Positions 26,742 through 36,100 of a stretch of DNA of 64,000 nt are shown here, in pieces. This DNA comes from Proteus terrae subsp. cibarius (GTDB taxonomy: Bacteria > Pseudomonadota > Gammaproteobacteria > Enterobacterales > Enterobacteriaceae). A model generated the notes under the pieces. The model did not search any database. It saw only the letters and a list, made by a program, of their open reading frames with translations, and was not told the origin of the DNA. The stretch spans positions 3,224,001 to 3,288,000 of the forward strand of contig NZ_CP047349.1 in NCBI RefSeq assembly GCF_011045835.1, given 5' to 3'. The first letter of the stretch is position 1. Each line of letters starts with the position of its first letter. A program made the position numbers and the translations under genes.

Positions 26742-27697
26742 TCCTCCCAGTGGTCACCGAAGACATCAGCGGCAATACGGTGAATGGCTTCACGTTGCTC
26801 CAACTCAGCACGAGCCGTCAAAGACCGAACCAGTGCATACTCCACTGCGTTAGGAGCGCCTTTAAAAGCAAGTGTTAACTTTGCCCAGCGCACCAAAGTC
26901 CGAGTGGACATGGTGATACTAAGCTCTGCACCGCTATCCGTACCCCCAATAAAAAGACGACGGATGTCACCAGCCACTTTCACCATTTTTTGGCGAAAGA
27001 CTTCTGGCAAGCCAGGCGCAACGTTCTCCAGAATGGCTTCCTCTACAGAAGGCTCTGCATAGGTCGCTTCGATGATTCTAAAGCGATCAAGAAAAGCCAA
27101 ATTCTGTTGGAGCACACCTTGATACAAGCCCGTTTGGTCACCGCTGCCCGCACTGTTGCCGGTTGCGATAAAACGAAACTTGGTATGTGGCATGATGATC
27201 TCTCCGCCATTTTGTGCGATGACCAACGGGGCACCTTCCAAAATGTCATTGAGTCCAGCCAGTTCAGCAGGCTCAGCAAGATCCATTTCATTAATGATCA
27301 GCAAATGGCCATGCTTTACAGCCAGTGCTAACGGTCCATACACAAAGGTCATGTTGCCATTAACCAGCGTGTGGTGACCGATAAGATCGGACAACTCCAA
27401 TCGACCATGTGCAGTAATTTGCTGAACAGGCCAATTCAATCGAGAAGCAACTTGGCAAATTAGCGAGGTCTTACCGCATCCCGTGGGGCCTGTAATATAC
27501 AAACCGTCACCGTCGGGGTTAGACAAGAACGCCAATACGTCACGTAAGTCTTCTTTTCTAAAAACATACTCGTCCTTGCGAACGGGAATGTTTGGATGGG
27601 TAGTGTCGGCACCAAATCCTTCCAGAACGAAAGCATCAGGAGCCGGAACATTAAACGCTTGATTCACTTGAACCAAAAATGGGGATTGTTCAGTCAT
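26738..27697 (-). CDS. CobS/MoxR-like AAA+ ATPase
   Basis: A 319-residue AAA+ protein. Walker A is GPTGCGKTS near residue 84, Walker B is HLLIINEMDLAEPAEL, sensor 1 is FRFIATGNSAGSGD and an arginine-finger region lies in FLDRFRIIEA. The ATG at 27697 (MTEQSPFLVQV) has GAGGT upstream; a longer 39-codon extension covers the structured leader and is unlikely. It pairs with the VWA/CobT-like protein at 22692. Confidence 0.88.
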   Translation of the reverse strand: MTEQSPFLVQVNQAFNVPAPDAFVLEGFGADTTHPNIPVRKDEYVFRKEDLRDVLAFLSNPDGDGLYITGPTGCGKTSLICQVASRLNWPVQQITAHGRLELSDLIGHHTLVNGNMTFVYGPLALAVKHGHLLIINEMDLAEPAELAGLNDILEGAPLVIAQNGGEIIMPHTKFRFIATGNSAGSGDQTGLYQGVLQQNLAFLDRFRIIEATYAEPSVEEAILENVAPGLPEVFRQKMVKVAGDIRRLFIGGTDSGAELSITMSTRTLVRWAKLTLAFKGAPNAVEYALVRSLTARAELEQREAIHRIAADVFGDHWED

Positions 27698-27703
27698 GGT
27701 AAA

Positions 27704-27759
27704 CCTCATCTGTTTTGACGAGGCCCCATGCCCCAACAGGGACTGAAGTCCCCGTCGGG
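27704..27759 (-). promoter_or_regulatory. Two-hairpin leader of the CobS-like gene
   Basis: A short CCTC / GAGG pair lies near the ribosome-binding site (27704-27707 and 27720-27723). The strong hairpin GGGACT / AGTCCC at 27739-27752 is enclosed by CCC...GGG. Same leader family; the masking pair is only 4 bp here. Confidence 0.5.
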
Positions 27760-27906
27760 TGGAGTGTTGATTGTGGTATGGCTGTGTATGTAAGAGTTCA
27801 GCTCGCTCTATCATTCGTACCCAGCATTGGCTACGAGTGAAACTGCTTTCTGATGCACTCGATATAAGCGCATGAGAAAGGAGCCGAAATCGGCTCCAAG
27901 TGAACG

Positions 27907-28923
27907 TTAAAAGTAAAATGAGCTCGGCGAGTCACCTGGCAGAACCAAGTTTTCTTGCTCAAGACTGATTTTGATTGGTGTTTCAACGGGCTGCTCTGGC
28001 TTATTGGTGCTAATGCGCAACCGCTCTTGTGGCGCTTTTCGGTAAGCGGCTAAAACCTGTTCATCCAGCTCGCCTAATTTATCGGTGGCCAATTGCTTAT
28101 AGTCCACCGTACCTGCCATCATGTAGCGGCTGAGTTTGACCCCAGCATAGTCGGCATGAGCGTAGTTACCCATCATAGCGACCAATTTCGACTGAGCTTC
28201 TCGCATTTCCTCTTTCAAAGATTTAATGTGATTTTCCAGTCGAACCACTTCGGCATGTGCTGAGCAATACTGCCGAGACAGCGATGTCCAGCGGTATTGG
28301 GCTTCACCCTTGGGAACAAAACAATCTTGCTCAGGGCATTTTGACGGTTCTTTTTTAGTTTGAACTAACTCCCAAAACTGAAGCGCCGTTTCTTGCAATT
28401 CAGTTAAGAACGCAGCGTCTCGTTGTATTTCAAACTCAATCAGTTGATCCTCAAAATAGAATACCAACCAACCACGCGTGCTATTGGCGACCAGTATTTG
28501 ATGCTGTACTTGCACCCAATACAACTGGTACGCCTCGCTTTGTTCTCGGTGAGCTTGCACATCCTCAAAAACTGACTGGCAAGGACATTTCAGTTCAACG
28601 GGTTCGCCCGCATCGTTGATGCCATCAAAGCTGGCTCGAAAGATTGCGTTATGATCGGCTTCTGCACATAACGGCAGAAGAAAGTCATTATGCGCATTCT
28701 CAAATGCTCGCCTTGCTTGAGGCTCCAACCGAATACCGCGAAGCACATTAGGATTATTCGACAGGTCTTCCGGTAATACGAATCCGGTTTTTTCTGCCCA
28801 TAATCGCCAAGGTGTTTTGTAGGGTGAACGCCCCATAATAATTGGGGCTTCAGATGCCGTAACCCCTGCAATGCGCCACTGGTGCCATGCAGGAGTACGC
28901 TGTGATAGGTCGATAACCTTCAT
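27907..28923 (-). CDS. exo: YqaJ-family exonuclease (Exo)
   Basis: A 338-residue lambda-exonuclease-type protein of the YqaJ family. It has WRIAGVTASEAPIIMGRSPYKTPWRLW at the N-terminus, EPVELKCP as the catalytic Glu-x-Lys and QLYWVQVQHQILVA as the downstream motif. Together with Bet (29211) it forms the ICE-encoded Red-like recombination system that generates hybrid ICEs. A C-terminal extension (VRLENHIKSLKEEMREA) looks coiled-coil. Induction by SetCD is known for the family. Confidence 0.9.
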   Translation of the reverse strand: MKVIDLSQRTPAWHQWRIAGVTASEAPIIMGRSPYKTPWRLWAEKTGFVLPEDLSNNPNVLRGIRLEPQARRAFENAHNDFLLPLCAEADHNAIFRASFDGINDAGEPVELKCPCQSVFEDVQAHREQSEAYQLYWVQVQHQILVANSTRGWLVFYFEDQLIEFEIQRDAAFLTELQETALQFWELVQTKKEPSKCPEQDCFVPKGEAQYRWTSLSRQYCSAHAEVVRLENHIKSLKEEMREAQSKLVAMMGNYAHADYAGVKLSRYMMAGTVDYKQLATDKLGELDEQVLAAYRKAPQERLRISTNKPEQPVETPIKISLEQENLVLPGDSPSSFYF

Positions 28924-28927
28924 ATTG

Positions 28928-28975
28928 CCTCCTTTGAGGGGAGACTCCCCCGAAGGAGAGAACTCCCCTTCAGGG
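28928..28975 (-). promoter_or_regulatory. Two-hairpin leader of exo
   Basis: A short CCTC / GAGG pair (28928-28931 and 28936-28939) lies beside the start codon. The hairpin GAAGGAG / CTCCCCTTC flanked by CCC...GGG occupies 28947-28975. Same leader family. Confidence 0.5.
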
Positions 28976-28983
28976 TTAAGTGG

Positions 28984-29127
28984 TTACTTTGCAGCTTGTG
29001 CTAACGCTGTTTGGTGCTGAACAACACTTGCTTGAACCGAATCAATTGCCGCTTTACCGGCTTGAATCGAACCTACGACAAGGGCAACAACCAATACCAA
29101 GCGAAAAAGTGAGGCTGATTTAGTCAT
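28984..29127 (-). CDS. Small exported or membrane protein (47 residues)
   Basis: A 48-codon ORF between bet and exo. ATG at 29127 follows GGAGATCTTCC, and TAA is at 28984-28986. The product starts MTKSASLFRLVLVVALVVGS and has one hydrophobic segment with a possible signal-peptidase site (SIQAGKAA). A matching two-hairpin leader upstream and a normal ribosome-binding site argue that it is translated. Function unknown. Confidence 0.6.
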   Translation of the reverse strand: MTKSASLFRLVLVVALVVGSIQAGKAAIDSVQASVVQHQTALAQAAK

Positions 29128-29188
29128 GGAAGATCTCCAAAAAAAAAGACGAGACCTTCCCCCTGACGGGAGAATAATCCCGCCAGGG
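29128..29188 (-). promoter_or_regulatory. Two-hairpin leader of the 47-residue gene
   Basis: GGAAGATCTC (29128-29137) pairs with GAGACCTTCC (29151-29160) with one mismatch and covers the ribosome-binding site. Upstream is the strong hairpin CCCTGACGGGA / TCCCGCCAGGG (29161-29188). Confidence 0.65.
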
Positions 29189-29210
29189 TTCGTAAAATGA
29201 ATGCGTGGCG

Positions 29211-30029
29211 CTAAGAACCTAAAGGCTGTGTGAGCGCTTTGGCTGCTTGTTGCTGTGCATTAAATATTTCTTGTTTCGCAAACGTCAGTTCAACACCTTG
29301 AAAATGTTCATTGGCATATTCCAATGCACTATTCCAAGCGTTTGAAGCTTCCGCCCGCTCGATAAGCTTGTAAACAAGCCCTCGGGTTCGATCATCAACT
29401 TGCTCGGGTGGAATCAACGATGGCTCAACAACGTGTGTTGCTTGGCCTTCGATAATTCGCTCCGCTTCGTCTTGATCGAAAATTCCCACAAAGCCAAACG
29501 CAATGCGGGAACACTGGATCATGGATTTATGTCTTAGCATTCGCTTAGTGTGCGTCTGCCATGGACCATCTACACGGTAAGGGCCATTTTTTCCGTTACC
29601 CTCAAAAGGCGGTCGATAGACTTCATCCAGGTATTCAGTGATTTTGACTGGGTGCGAACGGTCGCGCCGGTAGATAATGCATTCCATCCATTCCGGGCAT
29701 TCTTTCGCGCCATCCAGGGAGACTTTGTTTTCTGAAGTCTTAAACTCCATGCCATCAAACTGGTCGTGTTGATTGATGATGCGAGACCATCCATCGACAC
29801 CTACCACTGGAATAATTCCAGCTTGCTTATCAGGGAACGCAAAAATCTCTTTGGTGAAAGGGTTCAAGCCGTACTGATCTGCAACCACCAAGAGCGCCAT
29901 CATCTGCTCATTGGTCGGTGCACTACCGTCACGTTGCTTGAATGCTGTTGCTTTTAGGGTATCGAACAGTTTGTTTGGATCGACACTAAAGCGCTCAGCA
30001 AAGCGTTGGATTAGCTTTGGTTTTTCCAT
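29211..30029 (-). CDS. bet: Bet/RecT-family single-strand annealing protein
   Basis: A 272-residue Bet-family recombinase: NEQMMALLVVADQYGLNPFTKEIFAF and VVGVDGWSRIINQH are the family hallmark blocks. The ATG at 30029 has GGAG upstream; a TTG at 30044 would add five residues. It anneals ssDNA produced by the YqaJ exonuclease. SSB lies immediately upstream and exo downstream, giving a complete Red-like cassette. Confidence 0.92.
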   Translation of the reverse strand: MEKPKLIQRFAERFSVDPNKLFDTLKATAFKQRDGSAPTNEQMMALLVVADQYGLNPFTKEIFAFPDKQAGIIPVVGVDGWSRIINQHDQFDGMEFKTSENKVSLDGAKECPEWMECIIYRRDRSHPVKITEYLDEVYRPPFEGNGKNGPYRVDGPWQTHTKRMLRHKSMIQCSRIAFGFVGIFDQDEAERIIEGQATHVVEPSLIPPEQVDDRTRGLVYKLIERAEASNAWNSALEYANEHFQGVELTFAKQEIFNAQQQAAKALTQPLGS

Positions 30030-30032
30030 TGT

Positions 30033-30089
30033 GGACTCCGACAATCAAAGTGGGAGTCTGCCCCTGACGGGAAAGTACTCCCGGCTGGG
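30033..30089 (-). promoter_or_regulatory. Two-hairpin leader of bet
   Basis: GGACTCC (30033-30039) pairs with GGAGTCT (30053-30059), giving 6 of 7 pairs across the ribosome-binding site. The hairpin CGGGA / TCCCG enclosed by CCC...GGG follows at 30061-30089. Confidence 0.6.
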
Positions 30090-30108
30090 TTAAAGCGTTT
30101 TTGCTCGG

Positions 30109-30528
30109 TTAAAAATCTGGTTCAGGATAAGTTTGTGCCCAATTAGTTTGGGAGCCTGCATCATCCGCCGCTGATGGCTCAGATGCTTTGTTCACATTAT
30201 CAAGAAGCAGAAACTCGTCCGCGTCCACTTCGGTCAATCGATGCTTAATGCCATCTTTCTCCCATGAGCGCGTGCGCTGAGGCCCTTGAACAAAAAGCTT
30301 CGCTCCTTTTTGGATTAAATCTTTTGCCCTGAGCCCTAACTTAAATCCACCACGATCTCGAAAAACGACCCGATGCCATTCCGTATGCTCTTTGAGCTCA
30401 TTGGATTGACGGTCGCGCCATTTCTCAGAAGTGGCCAGTGAAATGCTGGTCACTAAATCACCTGATGGATAGGCTCGCGTCTCTGGCTCAGAGCCAACAT
30501 AGCCTATGAGTGTTACTTGGTTTTTCAT
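30109..30528 (-). CDS. ssb: Single-stranded DNA-binding protein
   Basis: A 139-residue SSB with an OB fold: NQVTLIGYVGSEPETRAYPSGDLVTSISLATSEKW at the N-terminus, then HRVVFRDR. The C-terminus ends EPDF, an acidic tip like that of cellular SSB (DDDIPF) that recruits partners. It precedes bet in the same operon and lies 15 bp after the small membrane protein gene. It has no two-hairpin leader of its own. Confidence 0.92.
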   Translation of the reverse strand: MKNQVTLIGYVGSEPETRAYPSGDLVTSISLATSEKWRDRQSNELKEHTEWHRVVFRDRGGFKLGLRAKDLIQKGAKLFVQGPQRTRSWEKDGIKHRLTEVDADEFLLLDNVNKASEPSAADDAGSQTNWAQTYPEPDF

Positions 30529-30543
30529 GATGTTCTCCTCGTC

Positions 30544-30870
30544 TTAGTTGAACTCAGTGCACACAGTTGCTTCTACCCGGCTGGGCAAAGAAGACTGACG
30601 GCGCAGATAGGTTGGTATTTCGAGTAAAGCCATGTCGTACTGATGTGGCTCTTTGTAAAACGCAGATGTCAAACGGGGCATACCAGGAGCTTTAGGCACT
30701 GCCATTGGACGACGTTTTGGTGTTGGTGTGAACAACCGCTTGATTTGAGTAAATACAAATCGAAACGGGCGCACGCTTTGACGAGCAAGCAATCGCAAAA
30801 GCGACCAGCTCAGTTTTGCAAGCAACATAATGCCTGCGATTTGGATAATAAATCCGAAGATATATTCCAT
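30544..30870 (-). CDS. Small membrane-anchored ICE protein
   Basis: A 108-residue protein with one N-terminal hydrophobic segment (YIFGFIIQIAGIMLLAKLSWSLL) and a basic, proline-containing middle (TPTPKRRPMAVPKAPG). It is the first gene of the leftward recombination operon, so the promoter should lie in the gap up to 31237. Function unknown. It has the strongest ribosome-binding-site-masking hairpin in the window. Confidence 0.65.
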   Translation of the reverse strand: MEYIFGFIIQIAGIMLLAKLSWSLLRLLARQSVRPFRFVFTQIKRLFTPTPKRRPMAVPKAPGMPRLTSAFYKEPHQYDMALLEIPTYLRRQSSLPSRVEATVCTEFN

Positions 30871-30871
30871 T

Positions 30872-30936
30872 GGTGACTCCTTATGTTGGTTTTGAAGGAG
30901 TCACCCCCAACTGGGGAAAACTCCCCCAGTTGGGTG
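30872..30936 (-). promoter_or_regulatory. Two-hairpin leader of the gene at 30544-30870
   Basis: GGTGACTCCTT (30872-30882) and AAGGAGTCACC (30895-30905) form a perfect 11-bp stem that contains the whole ribosome-binding site. An adjacent long hairpin (30902-30936) has CAACTGGGG pairing with CCCCAGTTG. It is the clearest member of the leader family. Confidence 0.7.
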
Positions 30937-31237
30937 GTGAAAAGGCGAACCGTAAGGAACGCATGGTTGAGCATGTAAAAACATGCAGGCTATTTGTTTA
31001 AGGAGGCTAGCTACCTCTTAGTACCACTGAGAATACTCAGCGGCGGGCTTCCTTTGAGCTCATGCTCTCAGGCGCAGATATCACTGAAACAGATCAGCAA
31101 TATTTGATAGTCAGTGTAACCGTCTTATCCAGACAGGGTAGTTAGAAAGATGCTCAATTCTTCCACCTAGCTGAAAGGCCAATACCTCACAGAGGATTAG
31201 GCTAGGGACTGATTATTGTCATATCAGGAGCAAACTT
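30937..31237. promoter_or_regulatory. Divergent promoter region of the recombination block
   Basis: About 300 bp between two divergent ICE genes with no ORF I support. It has small hairpins (GCATGT / ACATGC near 30976 and CTGAG / CTCAG near 31026). It is where SetCD-dependent promoters for both directions would be expected. I cannot place the SetCD box with confidence. Confidence 0.45.
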
Positions 31238-31840
31238 ATGGCCCAAGCAAAACCCAATTACTCAAAACCCATCTTTGAACAATCATTCACAATTAACAGC
31301 TTACAGGCGCAACGTGTCGTTGACCGTGTTTTTAGGCGCACGGTCAGTGCGCTTTACGGAATCGATGTCATCCTACGCATCATTGGTGATGAGAACGAAA
31401 TCGATGAAGTGGAACAGATCATTAGCCAGTTGATCGAGGATTGCGCTAAGGCGGTAGACAGCGAACAAGCTCGTTTGGACAAACTAATGGAGTCCAACGG
31501 CATCGATGAAGTACCTGACTACACCGACCCAATTACCTTCAACGCCAAAATAAGCTCGCCCCAGGTTGGCCAGTTTGTTGGCTTAGTTCGCAAACTCGAT
31601 GCGTTGATGATCTCAATGGACACACTCTGGTTATCTAGCGTGCTTAGCAACAAGCAACGTGTTGATGGTAACTACGCATGGCAACAGCGCATCATCAAAC
31701 TGGCTCGACGCATTATTGATATCGAAATTCGAGCACGAAAATCAGCCCAAGCGAAGGGTAAAGAAGCAGAGGTTGAGCAAGCGGTGCCTTCAACCGATGA
31801 CGGTATCACTGAAGAGGAAACAGATAACCCCGCCAGCTAG
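31238..31840 (+). CDS. AcaB/DUF1845-like ICE protein
   Basis: A 200-residue protein resembling the DUF1845 (PFL_4669/AcaB-like) family of ICEs and IncC plasmids. Features are QAQRVVDRVFRRTVSALYGIDVILRIIG at the N-terminus and RKLDALMISMDTLWLSSVLSN in the middle. It corresponds to the conserved boundary gene of hotspot 4 (s063 in SXT). It is followed by a good terminator. AcaB is a transcriptional activator in IncC plasmids; a regulatory role here is inference. Confidence 0.7.
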   Translation: MAQAKPNYSKPIFEQSFTINSLQAQRVVDRVFRRTVSALYGIDVILRIIGDENEIDEVEQIISQLIEDCAKAVDSEQARLDKLMESNGIDEVPDYTDPITFNAKISSPQVGQFVGLVRKLDALMISMDTLWLSSVLSNKQRVDGNYAWQQRIIKLARRIIDIEIRARKSAQAKGKEAEVEQAVPSTDDGITEEETDNPAS

Positions 31841-31861
31841 CCAATTAGGCTCCCATCACAC

Positions 31862-31886
31862 AGCCCCTCTCGAAGGGGCTTTTTCA
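31862..31886 (+). terminator. Terminator after the AcaB-like gene
   Basis: AGCCCCT-ctcga-AGGGGCT followed by TTTTT. A textbook Rho-independent terminator about 22 nt after the stop codon. Confidence 0.9.
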
Positions 31887-31932
31887 AGATACGAAGCAAG
31901 GCTAGCGCTGCATATAACTATTCAAGCATTGG

Positions 31933-32595
31933 CTATACATGATTTTTGTAAGCGTGGTAGTTATCAAGTACTTGATGATAAAGCATGGCCGACTTTTTTC
32001 TTGCAGCAGGATGGAAGGCATTGATGAAGACAACCCCCTCATTAACATGCACTCGTTCGCTAACTTTTTTAAGTTCAGGGAAGACGTAACGTTTAACTTG
32101 ATTATATGTGCCGCAAAGTACAACAATGTCAGGGTTAATCAACTCAATTTGCCTTCTAACAAAAGGGGCAAATTCTCTGGCATGGGCGTCAAACGATTTT
32201 TGGTCGGTTCGCGCACTTCCCGAGGTTTTCCTTATGTTTATGTATGCAATACTCTTAACGGCAATTTTTTCATTTAATTTGGCATCTCTCAGGGACGGCA
32301 CAACCCCATCATATTTTTGAAGTCCGTAAGCCCAACGCCCCACCCGACGGAGAACATTTCCTCGCCACCATCCACTTGCCTTCACTTCAATAGCTCTATT
32401 AATAGCGTTGACAATATTTTGCTCTGCCTCATTTGTTTCCTTTAAAACAAACAAAACTTTTTTGCCACAACTATCCCAGTCCTCAGCTGAAATCACTCCA
32501 TCGTAGTTGAAATACCAATCCTTCGGGAATGCCTCTTCCCATGCAACCATCAACTTATCAAGACAGTCTATTTCTGAAACATATTTATCATCCAT
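31933..32595 (-). CDS. Uracil-DNA-glycosylase-like cargo protein
   Basis: A 220-residue protein in hotspot 4. Visible patterns are VLFVLKETNE near residue 50, VLRRVGRWAYGL near residue 82, YINIRKTSGSA near residue 115, INPDIVVLCGTYNQV near residue 153 and INAFHPAAR near residue 195. This resembles the fold order of family 4/5-like uracil-DNA glycosylases (late VLCG strand and HP motif), but the classical catalytic motif is not clear. The gene lies between conserved ICE genes and looks like variable cargo, so a DNA-repair or defence role is possible. Alternatives cannot be excluded. Confidence 0.5.
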   Translation of the reverse strand: MDDKYVSEIDCLDKLMVAWEEAFPKDWYFNYDGVISAEDWDSCGKKVLFVLKETNEAEQNIVNAINRAIEVKASGWWRGNVLRRVGRWAYGLQKYDGVVPSLRDAKLNEKIAVKSIAYINIRKTSGSARTDQKSFDAHAREFAPFVRRQIELINPDIVVLCGTYNQVKRYVFPELKKVSERVHVNEGVVFINAFHPAARKKSAMLYHQVLDNYHAYKNHV

Positions 32596-32625
32596 AGGAA
32601 AACTCAGGCAGGTTCTTATGAAACA

Positions 32626-32958
32626 TCATTTGGATAGATGGGTAGTTCCATCAGGTAGCCATTCAATATTTAAAGTGCCACCACCGAAACGTACAATCCC
32701 TTCCTTTTTCGGAAGCTCGTTACATTGACCTCGGTATTCTATGAAATTATCCAGAAGTTCAAGCAAGTGTAGTTTGAAGCCTGATTCGGTGACCTGATCA
32801 AAAATGTCATCTTCAAGAGTCCAAGATGTTCCGCTTAGGCGGTCTTCGTCATCTTCCGCACGAAACACTACCTCACCCGACACCTTCACAATGTCAGGGT
32901 GTTGTTTTGAAAGCATAGCCAAGCGAGTAGCTTCAAAGTTTTGATCGAAATTAGGCAT
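32626..32958 (-). CDS. Small hypothetical cargo protein
   Basis: A 110-residue acidic protein (MPNFDQNFEATRL...). No domain recognised. I use the ATG at 32958, preceded by AAAGGA; the longer frame to 33099 begins with an unlikely hydrophobic stretch. It lies 30 bp upstream of the glycosylase-like gene in the same direction, so the two may form a pair in hotspot 4. Function unknown. Confidence 0.5.
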   Translation of the reverse strand: MPNFDQNFEATRLAMLSKQHPDIVKVSGEVVFRAEDDEDRLSGTSWTLEDDIFDQVTESGFKLHLLELLDNFIEYRGQCNELPKKEGIVRFGGGTLNIEWLPDGTTHLSK

Positions 32959-33189
32959 TATTAATTTTCCTTTTATCATAAATTTGATATGTGCCAGACT
33001 ATCAGCTTTTCCTTTTTGCAGCAGCCTCCTAAGTCTGAAAATAGTAAAAAAATCAGAGCAAATTGCGCACAAGCTGAACAGAAAACATAAGAGGCACAAA
33101 GTGCCAAATTGGTTACCTTAAGGCAAATTACGCTCATTAAAGTAACCAAAATGGAACATTATTGGCGCAGCTATTTTAGAAGGACGTGC

Positions 33190-36100
33190 TCAATTGTTCC
33201 CCGAAATTTCTTCCGTCGCCTCCTGACGCAGTTTCTGGGCATCCATTCCGTTTAGCCTTTCAATAGCTCTGTCTGCGGCACTTTGACGGTTTCCATCCAC
33301 GTTTAGCGTACTTCCTGAGCCTGTGAGTCGTTCCAGATCCAGTGACGGTACTTCGGGTAGGTTGCCCGTGATCGATAAGATACCTATCCATTCATCCAGA
33401 TTGACTTGGCTCCAATCCACCTGGTTTAACTGACTCGCGGTCAATCCTTCACAGTTGGGAGATTTCGCACTGCCCCAGCCAAGGCCCAATTGCGGACGCA
33501 CTTGCTCTTGAATGATCCGTGAAAGCGGCGAAGTAAAACAGCAATATGATTGCCGTTTCTCAACACAGGCACCTAAGAACTTAGACTTGCAGTAAGAGCC
33601 TACATAGTGGCAACTCTTCAATACCCGCTTGGCGTTCATCTCAAACTCACTCTGCTCACATTTCCAGATAAGCTGAATGAGGATCATAGTGACTGAATAA
33701 ATCATGTAGGCCGTCATAACCGTACTCAGAACCGCGCCCGCAGCGCCACCCAGCGCAAAGTTACCGCCCGAAACAACACCATCGGCTCCAACTGCGCCAC
33801 CAACGTTGCTAAATAGTGCCGATTGCGCCCCCGAACCAAAGGTCGTGCCTACCCACTCAGCCGTTTTGTTGGTCAACACCTGCATAAAGCCAGTCGCAGC
33901 TTGCTCCGCTCCCGCGCCAGCAGCCGTTGATGGCCCAGCCCCCATGAGAGAGTCCCATGCAGACACAAAAGGCTCTTTGACCGCACTCCAAGTGCTCGTG
34001 ATTGGCTCCCTGAGCGTATTCCACGAACCATAGATAGCTGACGACGGATTCATGGCCATGACTGCCGTATCAAGCTTGTTAACCGCCACTATCATCGTGA
34101 TGTAGTCCGATAACGACACGCCACTTGGCTTTTCACAGCAATCCACTATGCCGCCAACGGCTTTTTTGCACTGGCCAGCATTACCTTTAAAGATCGTACA
34201 CTCAACGTTATCTTGGCCATCAGCTCCCGTACAAGACATATCATTGGTCATAAACTGCGCCGCATTAAGCATCGCAGCGGCCTCTGCAAAGTTAGCCTGC
34301 TTGATTGACTCTGGCTCTAAACAATCAGTGCCCATACAGCGAACTGGCCCCTCACAGTTGTATTGAGTTTCCATTCGTGCATTTTGCACTTCAACGCTTT
34401 GTCCGCAGTCATACACCAAACTTTGGATATAACAGAAGCCTTCATGACCAGCCCCGCCTTCAGTGCATTCGGTTCTGACATACTGGCAGGCAGGGTTTTG
34501 CTCTAGCGCGGCACACGTATTGGTGGTCGTGTTTTGTCCGTTATTGACGATGGTTTGTGTATTACCATTGGCATCTACCCAGCTATCTGAGCTGCCCATA
34601 TTGAACTCTGGATGAGCAGTCGAAGCATTGTAGGTCGCTCTTGCCCTCCAGCATGAGAGCCCCAGCCCATCAGAACTGCCGCGACTGGTTAAATGAGCAG
34701 GAGACGAAACAACAGACGGATAAAGACTTTCAAGATTCGCCAACTCTCCACTACCAACCGTTAATCCGTCGATTCGTTTTGTGCCCGTATCTAAACACTG
34801 CCACTGCACCGCAGTAAACTGATCCGTTTGCATCAAGCATTGGTCTATGCCTGGGTCACTTGATTGATGAACAACGTCCTGCTCTAAGTACTTGCCGGAG
34901 AAGGTCAAGGAAGCACTCAGTTTCGCAGGAGCCAAACACTTCTGAACTTCTCGGCTGCAAGTATCGAAATCGACTTTGTTCCAGCCTGTTTCACATCTGG
35001 AACGAGTGACTTCCTGAGGTTCATGCCACGAAATAATCGACCCATTAACGACCTTGCACAATGAGCCAACCAAGGTTCCTTTTGGACAGGTCATTTCAGG
35101 GTATTTAATGGACGGTTTCGTCTCAGTCACCGTCTCCTTATTGCCCGTCAATGAGAGTGTCGTTTTCCAACCATTTGCCTTGGACGGCGACTCGGTGATT
35201 TTTATCTCAGTATTTTGATTATCAAAAATCCTCAGTGTCGCGTTTCCAGTTTGCATAGTATTGCTGTGCTGTGGAACAAAACTGAGCGTTTCAGAGCTAA
35301 AGCAACCACGCTCAATGGACCAGCTTTGTTGATGGGTTTCAGCGGATACACGTCGCTCTAACTGACACTGAGTAAGCGTGCTGATCTTCTCGCACACTTG
35401 GTAATCCGGTATATGCTTGGTTTCAGTAAATGGCGTGATCGTCTGCGTAGGCTCACAGGCCTCAAAACTACTCGGCATAAGGTTGGATACCACACACTTT
35501 GGATCGCTGGTTTGCAATCCACAGTCATAGGTATCGGTAAAACGAATGCATTCACCTCTATCATTGGTTTCGGCACATTCTGACGACATGAATCCACAGG
35601 AAGGATTTGCTTCAAGCACTTGGCAGGCCTGATTTTCAATCCCCTTATAGCTTTCGTCATCCACACTCACTTGAACACGCCGACACAAAGGCGATATGCC
35701 AGCCACAGGGCTTGGGGCAAAGTAGGATTCACAAACTGAAACACCATTGACCACCGTACATCCGTTGGTTGAAGACGGCTGATCCGTGCATTGAATGCTG
35801 TAGTCTGAAAACTTCGTCGGGATATCCGCTGCTTGTTCAATACAGGATTGTGGCGACCAACTATCATTCATCACCACCTTGGTTGGATCAAAGCGCACCT
35901 TGATGCGTGCATACCCCTCACCACTACCCGTAACCGATACGCGAATTTTTACCGGCACATCCAAACCTGGTTCTACCGCTTTTAGCTTGGCAGTGAGGTC
36001 AGTATTAGGATTGCGTTCCCAACTGGTACTAAGCTCGCAGCGACCTGCCGTTTCTGGTGGAAAGTTATTGTTCGGCCCAGACCAGACTTTCTGATCACCA

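Noticed and set aside
22692..27697. Cobalamin biosynthesis genes (CobT/CobS)
   Set aside because: The CobS and CobT likeness reflects the AAA+ and VWA domain pairing. No other cobalamin genes are present and the block is an ICE DNA metabolism module.
30937..31237. ICE origin of transfer
   Set aside because: Small hairpins are present, but in SXT the oriT lies near mobI at the other end of the element. No relaxase gene is nearby.
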